A stretch of 64,000 nt of DNA, from contig OZ005689.1 of assembly GCA_963930775.1 (NCBI GenBank), positions 27,974,044 through 28,038,043 on the forward strand, read 5' to 3'. Numbering within the stretch: position 1 is the stretch's first letter; each line of letters starts with the position of its first letter. A program made the translations under genes and the position numbers. Shown in pieces: positions 10,970 through 21,344 of this stretch. The stretch comes from Cliona cf. orientalis (taxonomy: Eukaryota; Porifera; Demospongiae; Clionaida; Clionaidae). Under the pieces are notes generated by a model. That model worked only from the letters and a program-made list of their open reading frames with translations. It was not told the DNA's origin and made no database searches.

Positions 10970-12560
10970 ATTTTCCATGTTCAAGGCACACAATCTCTAG
11001 GGGGGTCTGGGGGCATGCTCCCCCAGGAAATTTTTGACTCCCTGAGATTGCTTCTGGTGCACTCTCAGGCATTAATTTGTTGCTGTGCTTGTGCATGTAT
11101 TTAAGCAATAATGATGACCCCATGATGCGATCACACTGATCTAGCCATGGCCTTATTTTTATTGTCAGACAATCCCCTCGTCTATAGATGATATAAATTG
11201 ACAGTCATTTGTTGTTAATGTATGGAACAGAAAAGGTAGAAGGATAGCACTTTAGGTAGACAATGTACAATGTAGTATTGGTGACATTTCGAATGCTCTT
11301 AGTATCTTGTTATCATTACTACAATGTATATTATTCACATTAAGGCTATTTCTTGGCTTTATGCGTATGATAATACTAGCTTTATGAGGGGGGGGTCAAG
11401 GGGGGGCAAGAGTATATCAAGGGGGGTGAGCGCCCCCCCCCAAATGAAGCCCTGATAGTGCTTCATTATAATAATTATAGTGCTTGCAGAAAAAAAACCA
11501 CTCATTAACAGGTTACTAAACCATGAGAACTGTGCAAGTTGTGGAAGCCACTAATTCAGTAATGAGAAATTGTAAGAATGATGAAAATGCTGCCAAAATT
11601 CTGAAACTGCAATATTCATCATAACTCTTGTTATAATATATTTTTGTCTCTGTGCTGTGCAGGAGAACTATCCCGGAGAGTACATAAATCTGACAATGTT
11701 CAACTCGGATATACTTTGATCTCCACATCACTGAAGCTGACATTCATATAACTGAGGACTCCACCATCACAAGGCTACAAGTTAGTCTAATATGTTATAG
11801 TCTAGTAATATTGTGTCTGCATGACTGTCAATGGTGCAATGTAGCAGAGGGGGAGGCAGGCTATGCCCCCTTCCTCCTCCCCCAAGCCCCTTCCTCTCTC
11901 TTGTCTTCGCAAGAGGGACTCAAGCTGGGGGGGCGGGGGGAGAGATCCCACCTCTGTATATGCAACCCTGTTGTACTGGATCACGATACCAGGCCTGGTA
12001 GAGTAGTCTCGTGCCCAGCCCCCTTCATGCACGCGCGAGAAAGGGTCTGATCAAAGGGGTCGCACTTACACGTCCGGATGGAATGCAATAATTGGCAATT
12101 CAGGTGTGCGTACAATAGAAACTACTTCCGTACCGTGTGCATAGACCGAGCGCACGCGCGTACGTACGGATCACGCATAATTAGGCCATACCAATTTGTT
12201 TCTCGGATCTGGCCGGGTCACATTTTGCTGAATTCCAAAAAAAAAAAAAGAAGTGTGTGGTCAAGTGTTGGCAAACACTGTATATCGACAAGGCGCATGT
12301 GCATAAGTGCTGTCCTACGTAATCAACAGTGCACATGTTGTCAGCTGATCTCTCGAGCTAGCTATCTTTGATTAGAGAAATGGCAGTGTGTCATCTGCGT
12401 GGCTAAGAGTCGTTGTCTTCTTTTAAAGTATGGAAAATTAATTAGTTTTGGGGCTTTGTTAACAGACATGTGGCTTTTACATGTATATTAATTTATGTCA
12501 CTGTATTGTGGTTTTGTTTGAACTTTGCATTGAAAATAATCAGATTCAGATTTTTATTTT
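10970..12560. other. Non-coding stretch with G-rich MITE-like fragments
   Basis: Contains GGGGGG/CCCCCC-rich patches near 11000-11050 and 11390-11450, with words (GGGGGCATGCTCCCCC) typical of short hAT-type MITEs. It also contains the repeat at 12004-12069. No exon is supported. Confidence 0.45.
12004..12069. repeat. Short dispersed repeat shared with 18370-18434
   Basis: TAGTCTCGTGCCCAGCCCCC followed by TTCATGCACG and GCGAGAAAGG is repeated with few changes at 18370-18434. Confidence 0.8.
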
Positions 12561-12732
12561 TTTTTTGCCTACCACCTGGGTCTCTTGATGGCATGCCTCT
12601 CCGAGAAACATATTCAAATTGGTATGGCCTTACATACCTTCCACTAATATCATGTGACCATGGTTCTGCAACTAGCGTAATTTTGGTGGATACCAGCTTA
12701 GCCTCATTGATAATGGACGGGGAGCTTTGAGA

Positions 12733-12928
12733 TAGGTCGCCCGCCGACCTCTGCCTCTACTGCCAAGACATAATTGGTCCGGAGCCGGAGAAAAACAGCC
12801 TGAATCTGAAAAGGTCCATAGCGGCCCATTCGTGGGCTCAGTCACTTCGCCGCTCTAATGACTCTAGCCTGCGTGCGGATCTAAGGATAACACCAACGGT
12901 ATGGCACGAACTGGCTAACGCTCGCCAG
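12733..12928 (+). CDS. Candidate exon, unrecognised
   Basis: An open plus-strand frame of about 65 codons ends at a good donor (CGCCAG|GTCAGT). It contains DLCLYCQDIIGPEPEKN, SIAAHSWAQSLRRSNDS and TVWHELANARQ. A possible acceptor (GAGATAG) lies just upstream, after an in-frame TGA. No family is recognised and no partner exon was found nearby. Confidence 0.35.
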
Positions 12929-13180
12929 GTCAGTAGTCTCCTGATATTACTTTACTTTTATAATTTTCTTCTGTGCAGTTTAGAGATAGCATACTGTGCT
13001 TTGCAAGTCAGTTGTACAGTGGAAAGGGTAAATAGGCAGTGGCTCTCAAGCGCTTAATTCAGTTATACTCTACAAGTCACAAAGGCTTTCAATTTATATA
13101 GTGACAGAGACAGGTGCCATTCCCAAATTTTCCTAGACAACTGAGCTGCAAAGCACAGTATGAGCAATTGCAAACTATTA

Positions 13181-13196
13181 CAAATAATGTTATTCA

Positions 13197-13233
<37 letters not shown>

Positions 13234-13257
13234 GTATAGTATGAATAACATTATTTG
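13181..13257. repeat. (CT)n microsatellite flanked by a perfect 19-bp inverted repeat
   Basis: CAAATAATGTTATTCATAC (13181-13199) and its exact reverse complement (13239-13257) bracket about 32 bp of CT repeats. The arrangement would fold into a hairpin with the microsatellite in the loop. Confidence 0.9.
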
Positions 13258-13510
13258 ACGCATGTCAGACGTTAGTGGTTAGCAAGTACTTGTAAGGCCC
13301 GCCCTATAGTAGTGTAGTGTGGACCATGGAATATGCTGTAGCTTGAAACCCACAAGTAGTTTGTAACAAGCTAAGCTATATAAGGGGGGTAATGATTCCT
13401 GTATATCGCTCCATTGGAACACTCCAAGAAATCCAGAATTAAAATTTTTGGAAGGCAGGCCATTCTAGGCTCTGTCTGCATAATAAATAAAGCTAGGGAA
13501 ATGCACAGTA

Positions 13511-13956
13511 TTGTGGGGCGAGTATGAGCGACAGTGATCGTGCATAGTGATTTATGTTGCGCCACGGCTAACTTAACTATAAACTATAGGCTGTAGGATG
13601 CACGCCTCCAAGTTCTCTTTTGCCGACTGTGTGGCTAGTAAATTCTGTCTCTTAGCTGTTGAGCTGAGGCTCCGACTGACGACGATGGATACATGTCTTG
13701 CTTTTGCTTCCTACATTCTGAAGCCTCAGTTCTGAGCTTTTCGCTGGTTTTAAGCTTAATGCTTTGTTCAGCATTCATAGCAATGGCCTAGCGCATAGCA
13801 TGCACACATAAATGTAATTTGCAAGTCGCTGAATTAGAGCAGCATATATACAGAATGTTGGACATTGGGCGGGGTGTAACTAAGGACCGATGTACCATGT
13901 ATCTCATTCACGCAGTTTATACCCGTTTATGTGGGACTTGCTCAGGCTCGCCCCAA
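13511..13956. mobile_element. MITE with TTGGGGCGAGCC-type termini, copy 1
   Basis: Begins TTGTGGGGCGAGTATGAGCG and ends TTGCTCAGGCTCGCCCCAA, which are imperfect inverted ends. Internal landmarks (GAGCTGAGGCTCCGACTGAC, CCCGTTTATGTGGGACTTGC) recur in the copies at 15575-15915 and 25616-26178. It is non-coding. Confidence 0.7.
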
Positions 13957-14274
13957 TTATTATGACATGCCTACAAAGCACAGAAGCAAGAGAGTAATGA
14001 ATAACATTATGAGCGAAGTTGAAATGCCTTTGATGAGACACTAGCTTTACTCACTGGCTACCACACACAGCAGCTTTTGTGGGAAAAAATATACACACAT
14101 GCACACACACACTCCTATTATATTGCTCATAAGCTGATTGGAGAGGGCATACAGAGATAGACGGACACATCACCGTCACTCACGGGGAACCGAACAATAC
14201 ACCCACAGCAGTCACAACTACACACATGTACATGTAGGCCTACTCAGTATATAGGCATAGGTTGTTATGTTATA

Positions 14275-14387
14275 GTTATAGCACGGGCCAGGGATTTATG
14301 GCAGTAAACCGACCCGAGTCCGAGGGCGTAGCCCGAGGACAAGGGTGGTTTACGTCACCATAAATCCCTGGCAACCGTGCTATAACT
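14275..14387. mobile_element. Hairpin-forming inverted-repeat element
   Basis: GTTATAGCACGG-GCCAGGGATTTATGG at the left faces CCATAAATCCCTGGC-AACCGTGCTATAAC at the right. A second nested inverted pair (GTAAACCGACCC / AAGGGTGGTTTAC) lies inside. Nearly the whole 113 bp can fold back on itself. Confidence 0.8.
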
Positions 14388-14390
14388 ATT

Positions 14391-14796
14391 ATCAAGAGTA
14401 AATAATAAGGAGGGGAAGAGAGTATCGAACGCGCTATATACTCCGTACAAGATGTTTTCGGAAAGTCACGCGCCAGGAATTCAAAAATTGACCAATCAGA
14501 GCGCTCGATTCGAATGGTACGTTGTGGGCGTGGTCTCGAGTGCAAGCTAACGCGAGCGCGATTTCGACCGAAAGTACGAGCAGATCACAATAAAAAACGA
14601 ACGTTTATGAAGCATAAAACTCATGAAAAACGCCTCTATTCTTCTCAGTTCTTAAAAAAATCAAGTGTTCAGCCCCTTGGGCTAGTCACGTGCGCACGGC
14701 TGCAAGTCACGTTACTTGCCGAAAACATATTACACGGGGTATATAGCGCATTTGACACTCTCTTCCTCTCCTTATTATTTACTCTTGCTATTATAT
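14391..14796. mobile_element. Inverted-repeat element with about 90-bp arms
   Basis: The left arm (AAGAGTAAATAATAAGGAGG through GTTTTCGGAAAG) and the right arm (CTTGCCGAAAAC through CCTCCTTATTATTTACTCTT with slight changes) are reverse complements at about 85 percent by eye. It lies immediately beside the smaller hairpin element, so this is a composite or nested insertion. It is non-coding. Confidence 0.8.
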
Positions 14797-14877
14797 ATCC
14801 CACCTGATTGGCTAAAAGTCACACTCATTTTGTTGATATGTAATGCTATCTGTGGCTACCAATGTATTATTACGCAC

Positions 14878-15110
14878 CTCAGGTATGGGAAGTTCAGAGT
14901 TCAGTTGAAGTGAGTCCACGAGAAGTGTCTTCTGAGACTCCGCTAGGCTGAGAGAGAGGAAGAGGCGTGGTAGATTTAGCCCCGCCCCTGATGGAGAGGG
15001 AGAGGGGGATGAAAGTAAGCTGTCTACAGTGTCTCTTGGTGTGCACATCAGTGGAAGGATCAGCCTCTCTCTCACTCGACTCATGATCAGCTTCTTTGAC
15101 AAGTGAGTCA
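14878..15110 (-). CDS. Candidate exon, unrecognised
   Basis: A minus-strand open frame ends at donor CTGAG|GTGCGT. Readable pieces are THLSKKLIMSRVRERLILP, TPRDTVDSLLSSPSPSPSG and LVDSLQLNSELPIPE. The acceptor is not clear and a second frame is also open, so this is tentative. No family is recognised. Confidence 0.25.
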
Positions 15111-15248
15111 GTTTGTTCTGATGGGGGATAATATGCATGTAGCAACTTAAATTAGTGGACTGCTAAATATTATTAATATTGCAAACTTTAAGAATCAATT
15201 CATATGTACATGCATGATGAAATTATTGCACTTTAGAGTTGTGAATGC

Positions 15249-15458
15249 AGCCGGGAGATTCTTCAGTGAACGTAGTGCATTGTTTGTTCTGGACACAGTC
15301 TCCCACGACTCCAGTGCAGCTGTCAACAGCCATCTAGTTCAAGGAGCGCTCAGGATAAGCCACACCCACTCCTAACCTCACTGTTGCCATGGCGCCGGCT
15401 GCATTAACATCACCATCAGTGTGGAGTTTGGAACCATCAAACTGCAGACTGAAGAAAG
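15249..15458 (+). pseudogene. Candidate decayed exon with an internal stop
   Basis: One plus-strand frame reads FFSERSALFVLDTVSHDSS, then LVQGALRISHTHS, a TAA (15373-15375), then in the same frame INITISVEFGTIKLQTEE, ending at a good donor (AAAG|GTGAGG). A continuous frame on both sides of a single stop suggests a nonsense mutation in a once-coding exon. The family is not recognised. Confidence 0.35.
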
Positions 15459-15574
15459 GTGAGGGGAGACTTACATACAAAATTACTTTCAAGGGGAGAG
15501 GCTTACTTGTGAGACCTACATGTACGTCATAATTACATGCATCTAATTAACAACTAGGGAAATGCACAGCATTG

Positions 15575-15915
15575 TGGGGTGAGCCTGAGCGTATTTGTGT
15601 TGCACCACACCCAACTATTGGCTGCAGGATGCATGCTAGTAGGCTGGCCTCTCTCTCTCTCTTCTGCTGACTCTATGGCTTGTCTCGCATGTTGACAAGC
15701 ACTCATTTCCAGTAGCCTATAGTCTACTGAATCAGCAATGAGTCCATCACGCCTTCATAGCTGCCTCTGTTCCTGAACGCTCCGAGCAGCACGGCTATTG
15801 AGCTGAGGCTGCGATTGACAACGAATTCTGTCTCGCTCTCGCCTCCTCTGGAGCCTCAGTTCTCGCTGGGTTACACTTAATATGCTTTGTTTAGCATTCA
15901 TATCCGGCACTAGCG
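15575..15915. mobile_element. MITE with TTGGGGCGAGCC-type termini, diverged copy
   Basis: Starts ATTGTGGGGTGAGCCTGAGC and shares GCAGGATGCATGC, GAGCTGAGGCTGCGATTGAC and TTTAGCATTCATA with the 13.5-kb copy. The right terminus is missing or too diverged to place. Confidence 0.6.
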
Positions 15916-16082
15916 ATATAACTTCCATATATTTGTATGGTGGCTGTTACATTGACCCCTGGAAATGTGGTACATGTACATGAGTACTTACCTGGGAGTG
16001 AGTGCTTGCCCAGGAGACTACGGTACAGTCCTTATAGCACCATGCAAACCTTTATAACTGGTCAATAGTATAATTAAACTCT

Positions 16083-16165
16083 TTTAATGCTTCAAGTAGT
16101 CACACTACAGCTGCTCCAGGTAGTGTGTATAATAATATTATAGTGGCCAGTATATTTTAGAAAAA
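16083..16165. repeat. Dispersed repeat, reverse complement of 36735-36810
   Basis: CTTCAAGTAGTCACACTACA, GCTGCTCCAGGTAGTGTG and GTGGCCAGTATATTTTAGAA recur in reverse complement near 36.8 kb. The left end touches the donor of the Cys-rich exon. Confidence 0.75.
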
Positions 16166-16170
16166 CTTAC

Positions 16171-16343
16171 ATGATGCCACAAACCAGACTATTGTCCACT
16201 ATGCAGCTATTCATACACCCATCAGACTTCTCTGAGTACATGTAGTTTGTTTTTCCATCATAGTACAAAACGAGATGTTTGCTGACTGGGCATGTAATTG
16301 TGCAATTCCATGTAAGGTAATTCAGTGGTTTTGTGGTGTTGTA
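16171..16343 (-). CDS. Cys-rich exon, probably extracellular
   Basis: A 173-bp minus-strand exon with a strong acceptor (CTGTTTCAG) and an ideal donor (GTAAGT, 16170-16165). It encodes LNYLTWNCTITCPVSKH, LVLYYDGKTNYMYSEKSDGC and MNSCIVDNSLVCGI: six cysteines and an N-glycosylation sequon (NCT), as in a secreted or cell-surface domain. No adjacent exon of the same gene was identified and the family is not recognised. Confidence 0.5.
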
Positions 16344-16735
16344 CTGAAACAGCTGACTTGCTTGTATTATCCTGAGCATAGAATCATCCAATTACACTTA
16401 GTAGAAATGAGGTACATTTTGTATGCCCCTGCATACAGAGCATGTAATGCTGCTGTTACAAGCCATTCCTTTATTCTCTCCCTTAAAGTTGAGCCAGGGC
16501 ATTGTGACATGATGCCTTGAATGAGCCTCACTGATACTGTTAACAGTGATCCTGCCAACACCCAGCCAAGCACAACTGTCTCCAAACGTCACACAGAGAG
16601 GTCAACTACTGGTTATCAATCTTATCTGTAAGTGACACTGCCAAACCAGCTGACTGATTTTTTTATAAGGAAGTACACAAATGCCATGTCAGCAAACAGG
16701 TCTGCTCTGCCATAATATCTAGATGTACATGTATC

Positions 16736-17275
16736 TCTCCTCGTTGAAGTCAGTTGCCTGAAGCTCCCACCCTCAGGTGGCGTGATGAGTCGTTGATGGC
16801 TTCTGGTTTTCACATTGGAGATATGTTTCTCTCTTGTGTTCCCAATCCCAGTCTATACTACATGTATGTTTATATTAATATGGCTGCATTCTCCCCCTCT
16901 GTATCATCTCAATACTTGTTTGTGTTGGGCACTTGGTACAGTTGTTTGTTGCCTGTTCAAAGCTGATTATATTACAGAGCAGTAGGTACAGGTATAGGTT
17001 ACCGAGCAAAAACTTTTTTGAGTGAAAACGTAATATCAAGTTGTATCATGTTGCTCTAAATATAATCTGCTCTACAGTACATGTACTCTATCAGTATAAT
17101 AATATTATTATAGTGTCATGGGCACTTGCCTGGGACACTATGGTATTACCCCCGTGTGCATAGTAAGGTAATTGGGTGGCTTGGCATTTTCTCTCTTCCT
17201 CCTCGTTGAAGTCAGCTGCCTGAAGCTCGGGTGGCATGATGAGTCGTTGATGGCTTCTAGTTTTCTCATCGACTT
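16736..17275. repeat. Two copies of a repeat found four times in the window
   Basis: The unit GTTGAAGTCAGTTGCCTGAA + GCTCCCACCCTC + GGTGGCGTGATGA + TCGTTGATGGCTTCTG occurs at about 16740-16815 and 17206-17265. It recurs at 32362-32430 and 32658-32725. Some copies lose the CCCACCCTC block. Confidence 0.8.
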
Positions 17276-17559
17276 ATATTTCTCTCTGTTCTAAAAAATT
17301 ACCTGATATCAGCGTAGAGGCAATCTTAGCGAGTGGTGAGTATAATAATATTCATCAAAAATGTCAAAGCTGACGTTTGTTTCACCTCATAATGTTGACG
17401 AACTGTACAAATCACATCAGGTGTGCCATGTGCTGTTTCAACCGCGTACTGCACATCTACATGTATATGACGCGTACATGTAAGTGAATGCAAGAACACA
17501 CACTAGGCTACTAATTGTGCACACGGGGTATGTGCTCTGCAGAGCTCTCATTCTCTCTT

Positions 17560-17650
17560 TCTCGAAAATTGGCAGTCATGTTGATGTGCTCATTGTAACG
17601 TGGTGCTTGTAGTCACACTGTCTAGGTGTAAGGGTCAAGGAAGCTCATAC
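17560..17650. repeat. Dispersed repeat shared with 20822-20912
   Basis: GTAGTCACACTGTCTAGGTG and TAAGGGTCAAGGAAG with flanking sequence occur in both places in the same orientation, with about 10-15 percent divergence by eye. Confidence 0.75.
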
Positions 17651-17929
17651 TAGTGTCAGCTGCTATTATGTTTAGGCCGCTATCTTTACATCAATATGTA
17701 TGTGCATTGTACACATTTAGCTTCCTCCATAAACCGAGGCAGTGTGGCCCGGGCTCTTTATATCGTGTGTGTTTATGTCGAGCTCCTCCAGTTATAGCAT
17801 GATTGAGCCGTCCGTGATGGAGCACTTATTGCTCCTGTCAGTGGAGATATATGGCATGTACTGATACAGACTTGGTTTTCTGTGGCGTTGTTGTGTTAGT
17901 GAATGGTCTGTATTGTGCTATATCTTTCC

Positions 17930-18434
17930 TCTCTTCTTAGAGCTCAGTCGGGACGAATGTGAAGGCTTGTTGTGTAATATGTAATGGCTGATTCTTGGCT
18001 GGTCAGCTTTGGATGATTTCACTAGAGAATGTTTTCCAAAGCAGCTATGAGTACACATCTGATTTGTAATGACAGTAGGGTGGGGAGATATTTAGTTTGT
18101 GTGCTTACAGTTCGATCCAGGAATCAGCCATTCCTTCTTTCTCTCCATTGAATTTGAGCCGGGGCATTATGTAGTAGACATAATGCCTTGAGGGTCACCT
18201 GTGCATCTGCCTCCGCATGGCGTGACCTGGGATAGGAGTTACATTTGCATAGAAATATCTCCATTATCAGGTTCTAGTAGCTACTATATCATCCACTTCA
18301 CTATAGTTTGTGGTTCTGTTGTACATGTAACTCTGAAGCCAAAGGATGCATATCATCGCTGTCTCTTTTTAGTCTCATGCCCAGCCCCCTTCATGCACGT
18401 GCGAGAAAGGTCTGGTCAAAAGGGTTGCACTTCC
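17930..18434. repeat. Paralogous block A, copy 1
   Basis: Matches 32780-33213 over about 430 bp (AGAGCTCAGTCGGGACGAAT, TGATTCTTGGCTGGTCAGCT, GTGCATCTGCCTCCGCATGG). A possible short exon (acceptor CTTAG, then ELSRDECEGLLC) is at the left edge in both copies, and a relaxed version (ELLGDECEGMY) is at 23085-23130. The right end overlaps the repeat shared with 12.0 kb. Confidence 0.8.
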
Positions 18435-18542
18435 TTGTCCTCGAGGTATGTATATATTGCGGCCCAATCAGATTGCAGAACCATGATCACATGACATTAG
18501 TGGAATGTAATTATGCGTGGTATATACTACACTACACTGCTG

Positions 18543-18606
18543 TAAGTGCATGCGCTTATTAGCCAGATTTCACAGTAACTTGATTTCAATCCTATTGCAA
18601 AATAAC
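18543..18606. repeat. Short repeat shared with 35328-35391
   Basis: GTGCATGCGCTTATTAGCCA then GATTTCACAGTAACTTGATT, repeated almost exactly at 35328-35391. It lies just beyond the stop codon of the proline-rich gene. Confidence 0.85.
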
Positions 18607-18621
18607 GAAAACCATAAAATT

Positions 18622-20170
18622 TTAGCATATTATGCAGTTATGACCATAAAGGGGAGTTGGTGAAGTAGGTCTCATAACTGGTGGAGCTGGCAGAGGAGGA
18701 CGCACTGATGGAGGAGGAGAAGCAGAGTGCCACTGACCAGCTGAAGGAGGGGGACTCACTGCTGGAGGAGGAGTAGAGGGCCGCTGACCAGCTGGAGGAG
18801 GAGGACGCACTGGTGGAGAGGGCCACTGACTAACCGGAGGAGGAGCAGAAGGCCACTGACCAGCAGGAGGAGGAAGAGGACTCGCTGCTAGAGGAGGAGG
18901 AGCAGAGAACTGACTACCTGGAGAAGAGAGACTCATTACTGACGGAGGAGAAGCAGAAGGCCATTGACCAGCCTGAGGAGAAAGACTCGCTGCTGGATGA
19001 GGAGGAGCAGAGGGCCACTGACCAGTCGGAGGAGGAGGACTCACTGCTGGAGGAGGAGGAGAGGGCCACTGACCAGCCGGAGGAGGAGCAGAGGGTCGCT
19101 GACCAGCCGGAGGAGAAAGACTCGCTGCTGGAGGAAGAGGAGCAGAGGGGCACTGACCAGCCGGAGGAGGAGGAGGAGAGGGCCACTGACCAGCCGGAGG
19201 AGGAGCAGAGGGTCGCTGACCAGCCGGAGGAGAAAGACTCGCTGCTGGAGGAGGAGGAGCAGAGGGGCACTGACTAGCCGGAGGAGGGGGACTCACTTCT
19301 GGAGGAGGAGGAGCAGAGGGCCACTGACCAGCCAGAGGAGGAGGACTCACTGGTGGAGGAGGAGCAGATGGCCACTGACTAGCCGGAGGAGGAGAGGGCC
19401 ACTGACCAGCTGGAGGAGGACGACTCACTGCTGGAGGAGGAGCAGAGGGCCACTGACCAGCCGGAGGAGGAGGAGCAGATGGCCACTGACTAGCCGGAGG
19501 AGAAGGACTCGCTGCTGGAGGAGGAGGAGAGGGCCATTGACCAGCTGGAGGAGAAGGACTCACTGCTGGAGGAGGAGGAGCAGAGGGCCACTGACCAGCC
19601 GGAGGAGAAGGACTCACTGCTGGAGGAGGAGCAGATGGCCACTGATCAGCCGGAGGAGGAGGACTCACTGGTGGAGGAGGAGGAGAGGGCCACTGACCAG
19701 CCGGAGGAGAAGGACTCACTGCTGGAGGAGGAGGAGCAGATGGCCACTGACCAGCCGGAGGAGGAGGACTCACTGCTGGAGGAGGAGGAGAGGGCCACTG
19801 ACCAGCCGGAGAAGGAGGACTCACTGCTGGAGGAGGAGTAGAGGGTCGCTGACCAGCCGGAGGAGGAACTGATTCAGTGAGAAGGTGCGTTTGTGATTTC
19901 TGTGTTGGGAGAAATAAATATGTTACTGTCGATCCTCTAGAGGTTGCTGTTTGTCATTTGCACTTACCTGAGATGTTTTTTTGCCTTTTTTGTCTTATAT
20001 GGCTGGTATCGCTGGCCTAGAAAGTATTAGTGAGTAATGACTATACATAGTGAAGCATGCAGCCTAAAGCGTATACATGTAACTAGTACCTCTAAGACCA
20101 AGCTGCTGTTGTAGCCGCTGTAGGTGCTGCACCTCTCTCTCCCTTTCTTGCAGCTCATCTGCAACATACC
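18622..20170 (-). CDS. Coiled-coil/basic exons followed by a proline-rich repeat exon
   Basis: Minus-strand exons: 20170-20090 (YVADELQEREREVQHLQRLQ, a coiled-coil heptad stretch; TTGCAG acceptor, GTACTA donor), 20016-19968 (QRYQPYKTKKAKKHL, basic; TTTCTAG acceptor, GTAAGT donor), then a long open frame from about 19890 to the stop at 18622. The long frame encodes about 20 degenerate copies of SPPPPAGQWPSAPPPPAV. The first two exons join in phase. The third does not join cleanly in the proline-rich frame with any acceptor I can see (CACAG or AATCAG); the alternatives give a Ser-rich frame that soon stops. The C-terminus is therefore uncertain. Pro/Trp repeats of this kind suggest an unstructured scaffold or SH3/WW-binding tail. 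No start codon was found. Confidence 0.45.
18680..19880. repeat. GC-rich minisatellite with units of about 54 bp and shorter variants
   Basis: Roughly 22 imperfect units built on GACCAGCCGGAGGAGGAG + GACTCACTGCTGGAGGAG + GAGCAGAGGGCCACT. Unit lengths are multiples of three, so reading frames stay open on both strands: Pro/Trp-rich on minus, Arg-rich and acidic on plus. The acidic plus frame is broken by TAG where GACCAG became GACTAG, for example near 19272. The minus proline-rich frame is unbroken for about 420 codons. Confidence 0.9.
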
Positions 20171-20319
20171 CTGCAAGTCAGACTAGATAGAGGATGAACT
20201 TTTCAAGGTAGTATTGTATCCTTACTTGATAAATGCTGTCCCATTTTCCCAGTAATGTGAATGAGACTTTGGTAGCTGTCAGGGGGTATTTATATAGGCG
20301 CCTAGGCACTGCAAGAAAG

Positions 20320-20590
20320 TGGCATGCTGCTGCTTGCTCTCTGTCAAATGAAGAAAGCTTTCCCCACAGCTTTGAGGCATGCTGCTGCCTGCTCTCTATC
20401 TAATGAAAATTGTGGTGAGAGCATTTCCCACAGCTTTACAGCTTTGAGGCATGCTGCTGCCTGCTCTCTGTCTTATTGAAGATTGTGGTGAGAACATTTC
20501 CCACAGCTTTACAGCTTTGAGGCATGCTGCTGCCTGCTCTCTGTCTTATTGAAGATTGTGGTGAGAGCATTGCCCACAGCTTTGAGGTGG
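20320..20590. repeat. Tandem repeat, about 3.5 copies of 75-90 bp
   Basis: Units share GAGGCATGCTGCTGCCTGCT, CTCTGTCTTATTGAAGATTG and TGGTGAGAGCATTTCCCACA. The two rightmost units are nearly identical and the first is shortened. Confidence 0.9.
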
Positions 20591-21132
20591 TAATCTCTAT
20601 TCACTGGACTGGACTTGGATTCACCTTTAATCCCATAAAACCTGTGATTTTGCACTGATTGGCAGTCCTAGAATGCGGTCATGCCCTGGGTTCCGTTCAG
20701 TTTGGGTTTGGGTGTACTGTAGCTGTGCTTAGGTTACAGATTTGAGACTCGTTCTTGTTACACCAACACTGGCAGAACGAGAATGAGTGTAGTATGATTT
20801 CACGGATATACCTTCCCTCTTTGTCTCTAAAACTGGCGGTCATATTAATGTGTTTCATTGTAGCATGGTGCCTGTAGTCACACTGTCTAGGTGTAAGGGT
20901 CAAGGAAGGTCATACTTTCCTCTCTTTTATGAGAATACGATGAAGTGCTTCATATGTACTACTATTTATGACAGAGTGTATCACTGAACAGGAAAGCAGT
21001 TCCAGGTCGACAGAGCACTCTTATCCCCTTCAATTAGAAATCATCGCAGTTAGCCACCCAATGATCCTGATTTTCCAGAATATTTTTACTCCTGATAGTT
21101 GTAATTTTGAGTTGTCCCTGCTATGTTACTGG

Positions 21133-21316
21133 TACAGTAAATCGCGAATATTTGGTGTCACAACCATTCCGTGCAATAATACATAATTTTCGGACAAACA
21201 ACTCTGTACCGCCATATCTTTAATATTGCATATTATGTATTTTTTCGCGTTCTATTTTCGCACAAGCCTGTCTGTCCGAAAATATTTTAACAACAAAATA
21301 TTCGCGATTTACTGTA
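21133..21316. mobile_element. Short MITE with TACAGTAAATCGCGAATATT termini
   Basis: The left end TACAGTAAATCGCGAATATT and right end AATATTCGCGATTTACTGTA are perfect 20-bp inverted repeats flanking 184 bp in total, with TA at both edges. It is non-coding. Confidence 0.9.
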
Positions 21317-21344
21317 TATGATTAATTTTTCGGGTACGCCACCC

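Noticed and set aside
19635-19841. Acidic repeat ORF (ATDQPEEEDSLL units) on the plus strand
   Set aside because: Attractive as a protein, but the same frame is stopped by TAG in several neighbouring units, whereas the minus proline-rich frame is open throughout.
18964-19872. 302-aa Arg-rich ORF on the plus strand
   Set aside because: It is a reading frame through the GGAGGA-rich minisatellite; composition is extreme and there are no splice signals or start context.
18680-19880. CRISPR array
   Set aside because: Repeats are contiguous coding-like minisatellite units without unique spacers, and the genome is eukaryotic.
20320-20590. CRISPR-like spaced repeat
   Set aside because: Units are direct tandem repeats with similar sequence throughout; there are no spacers.
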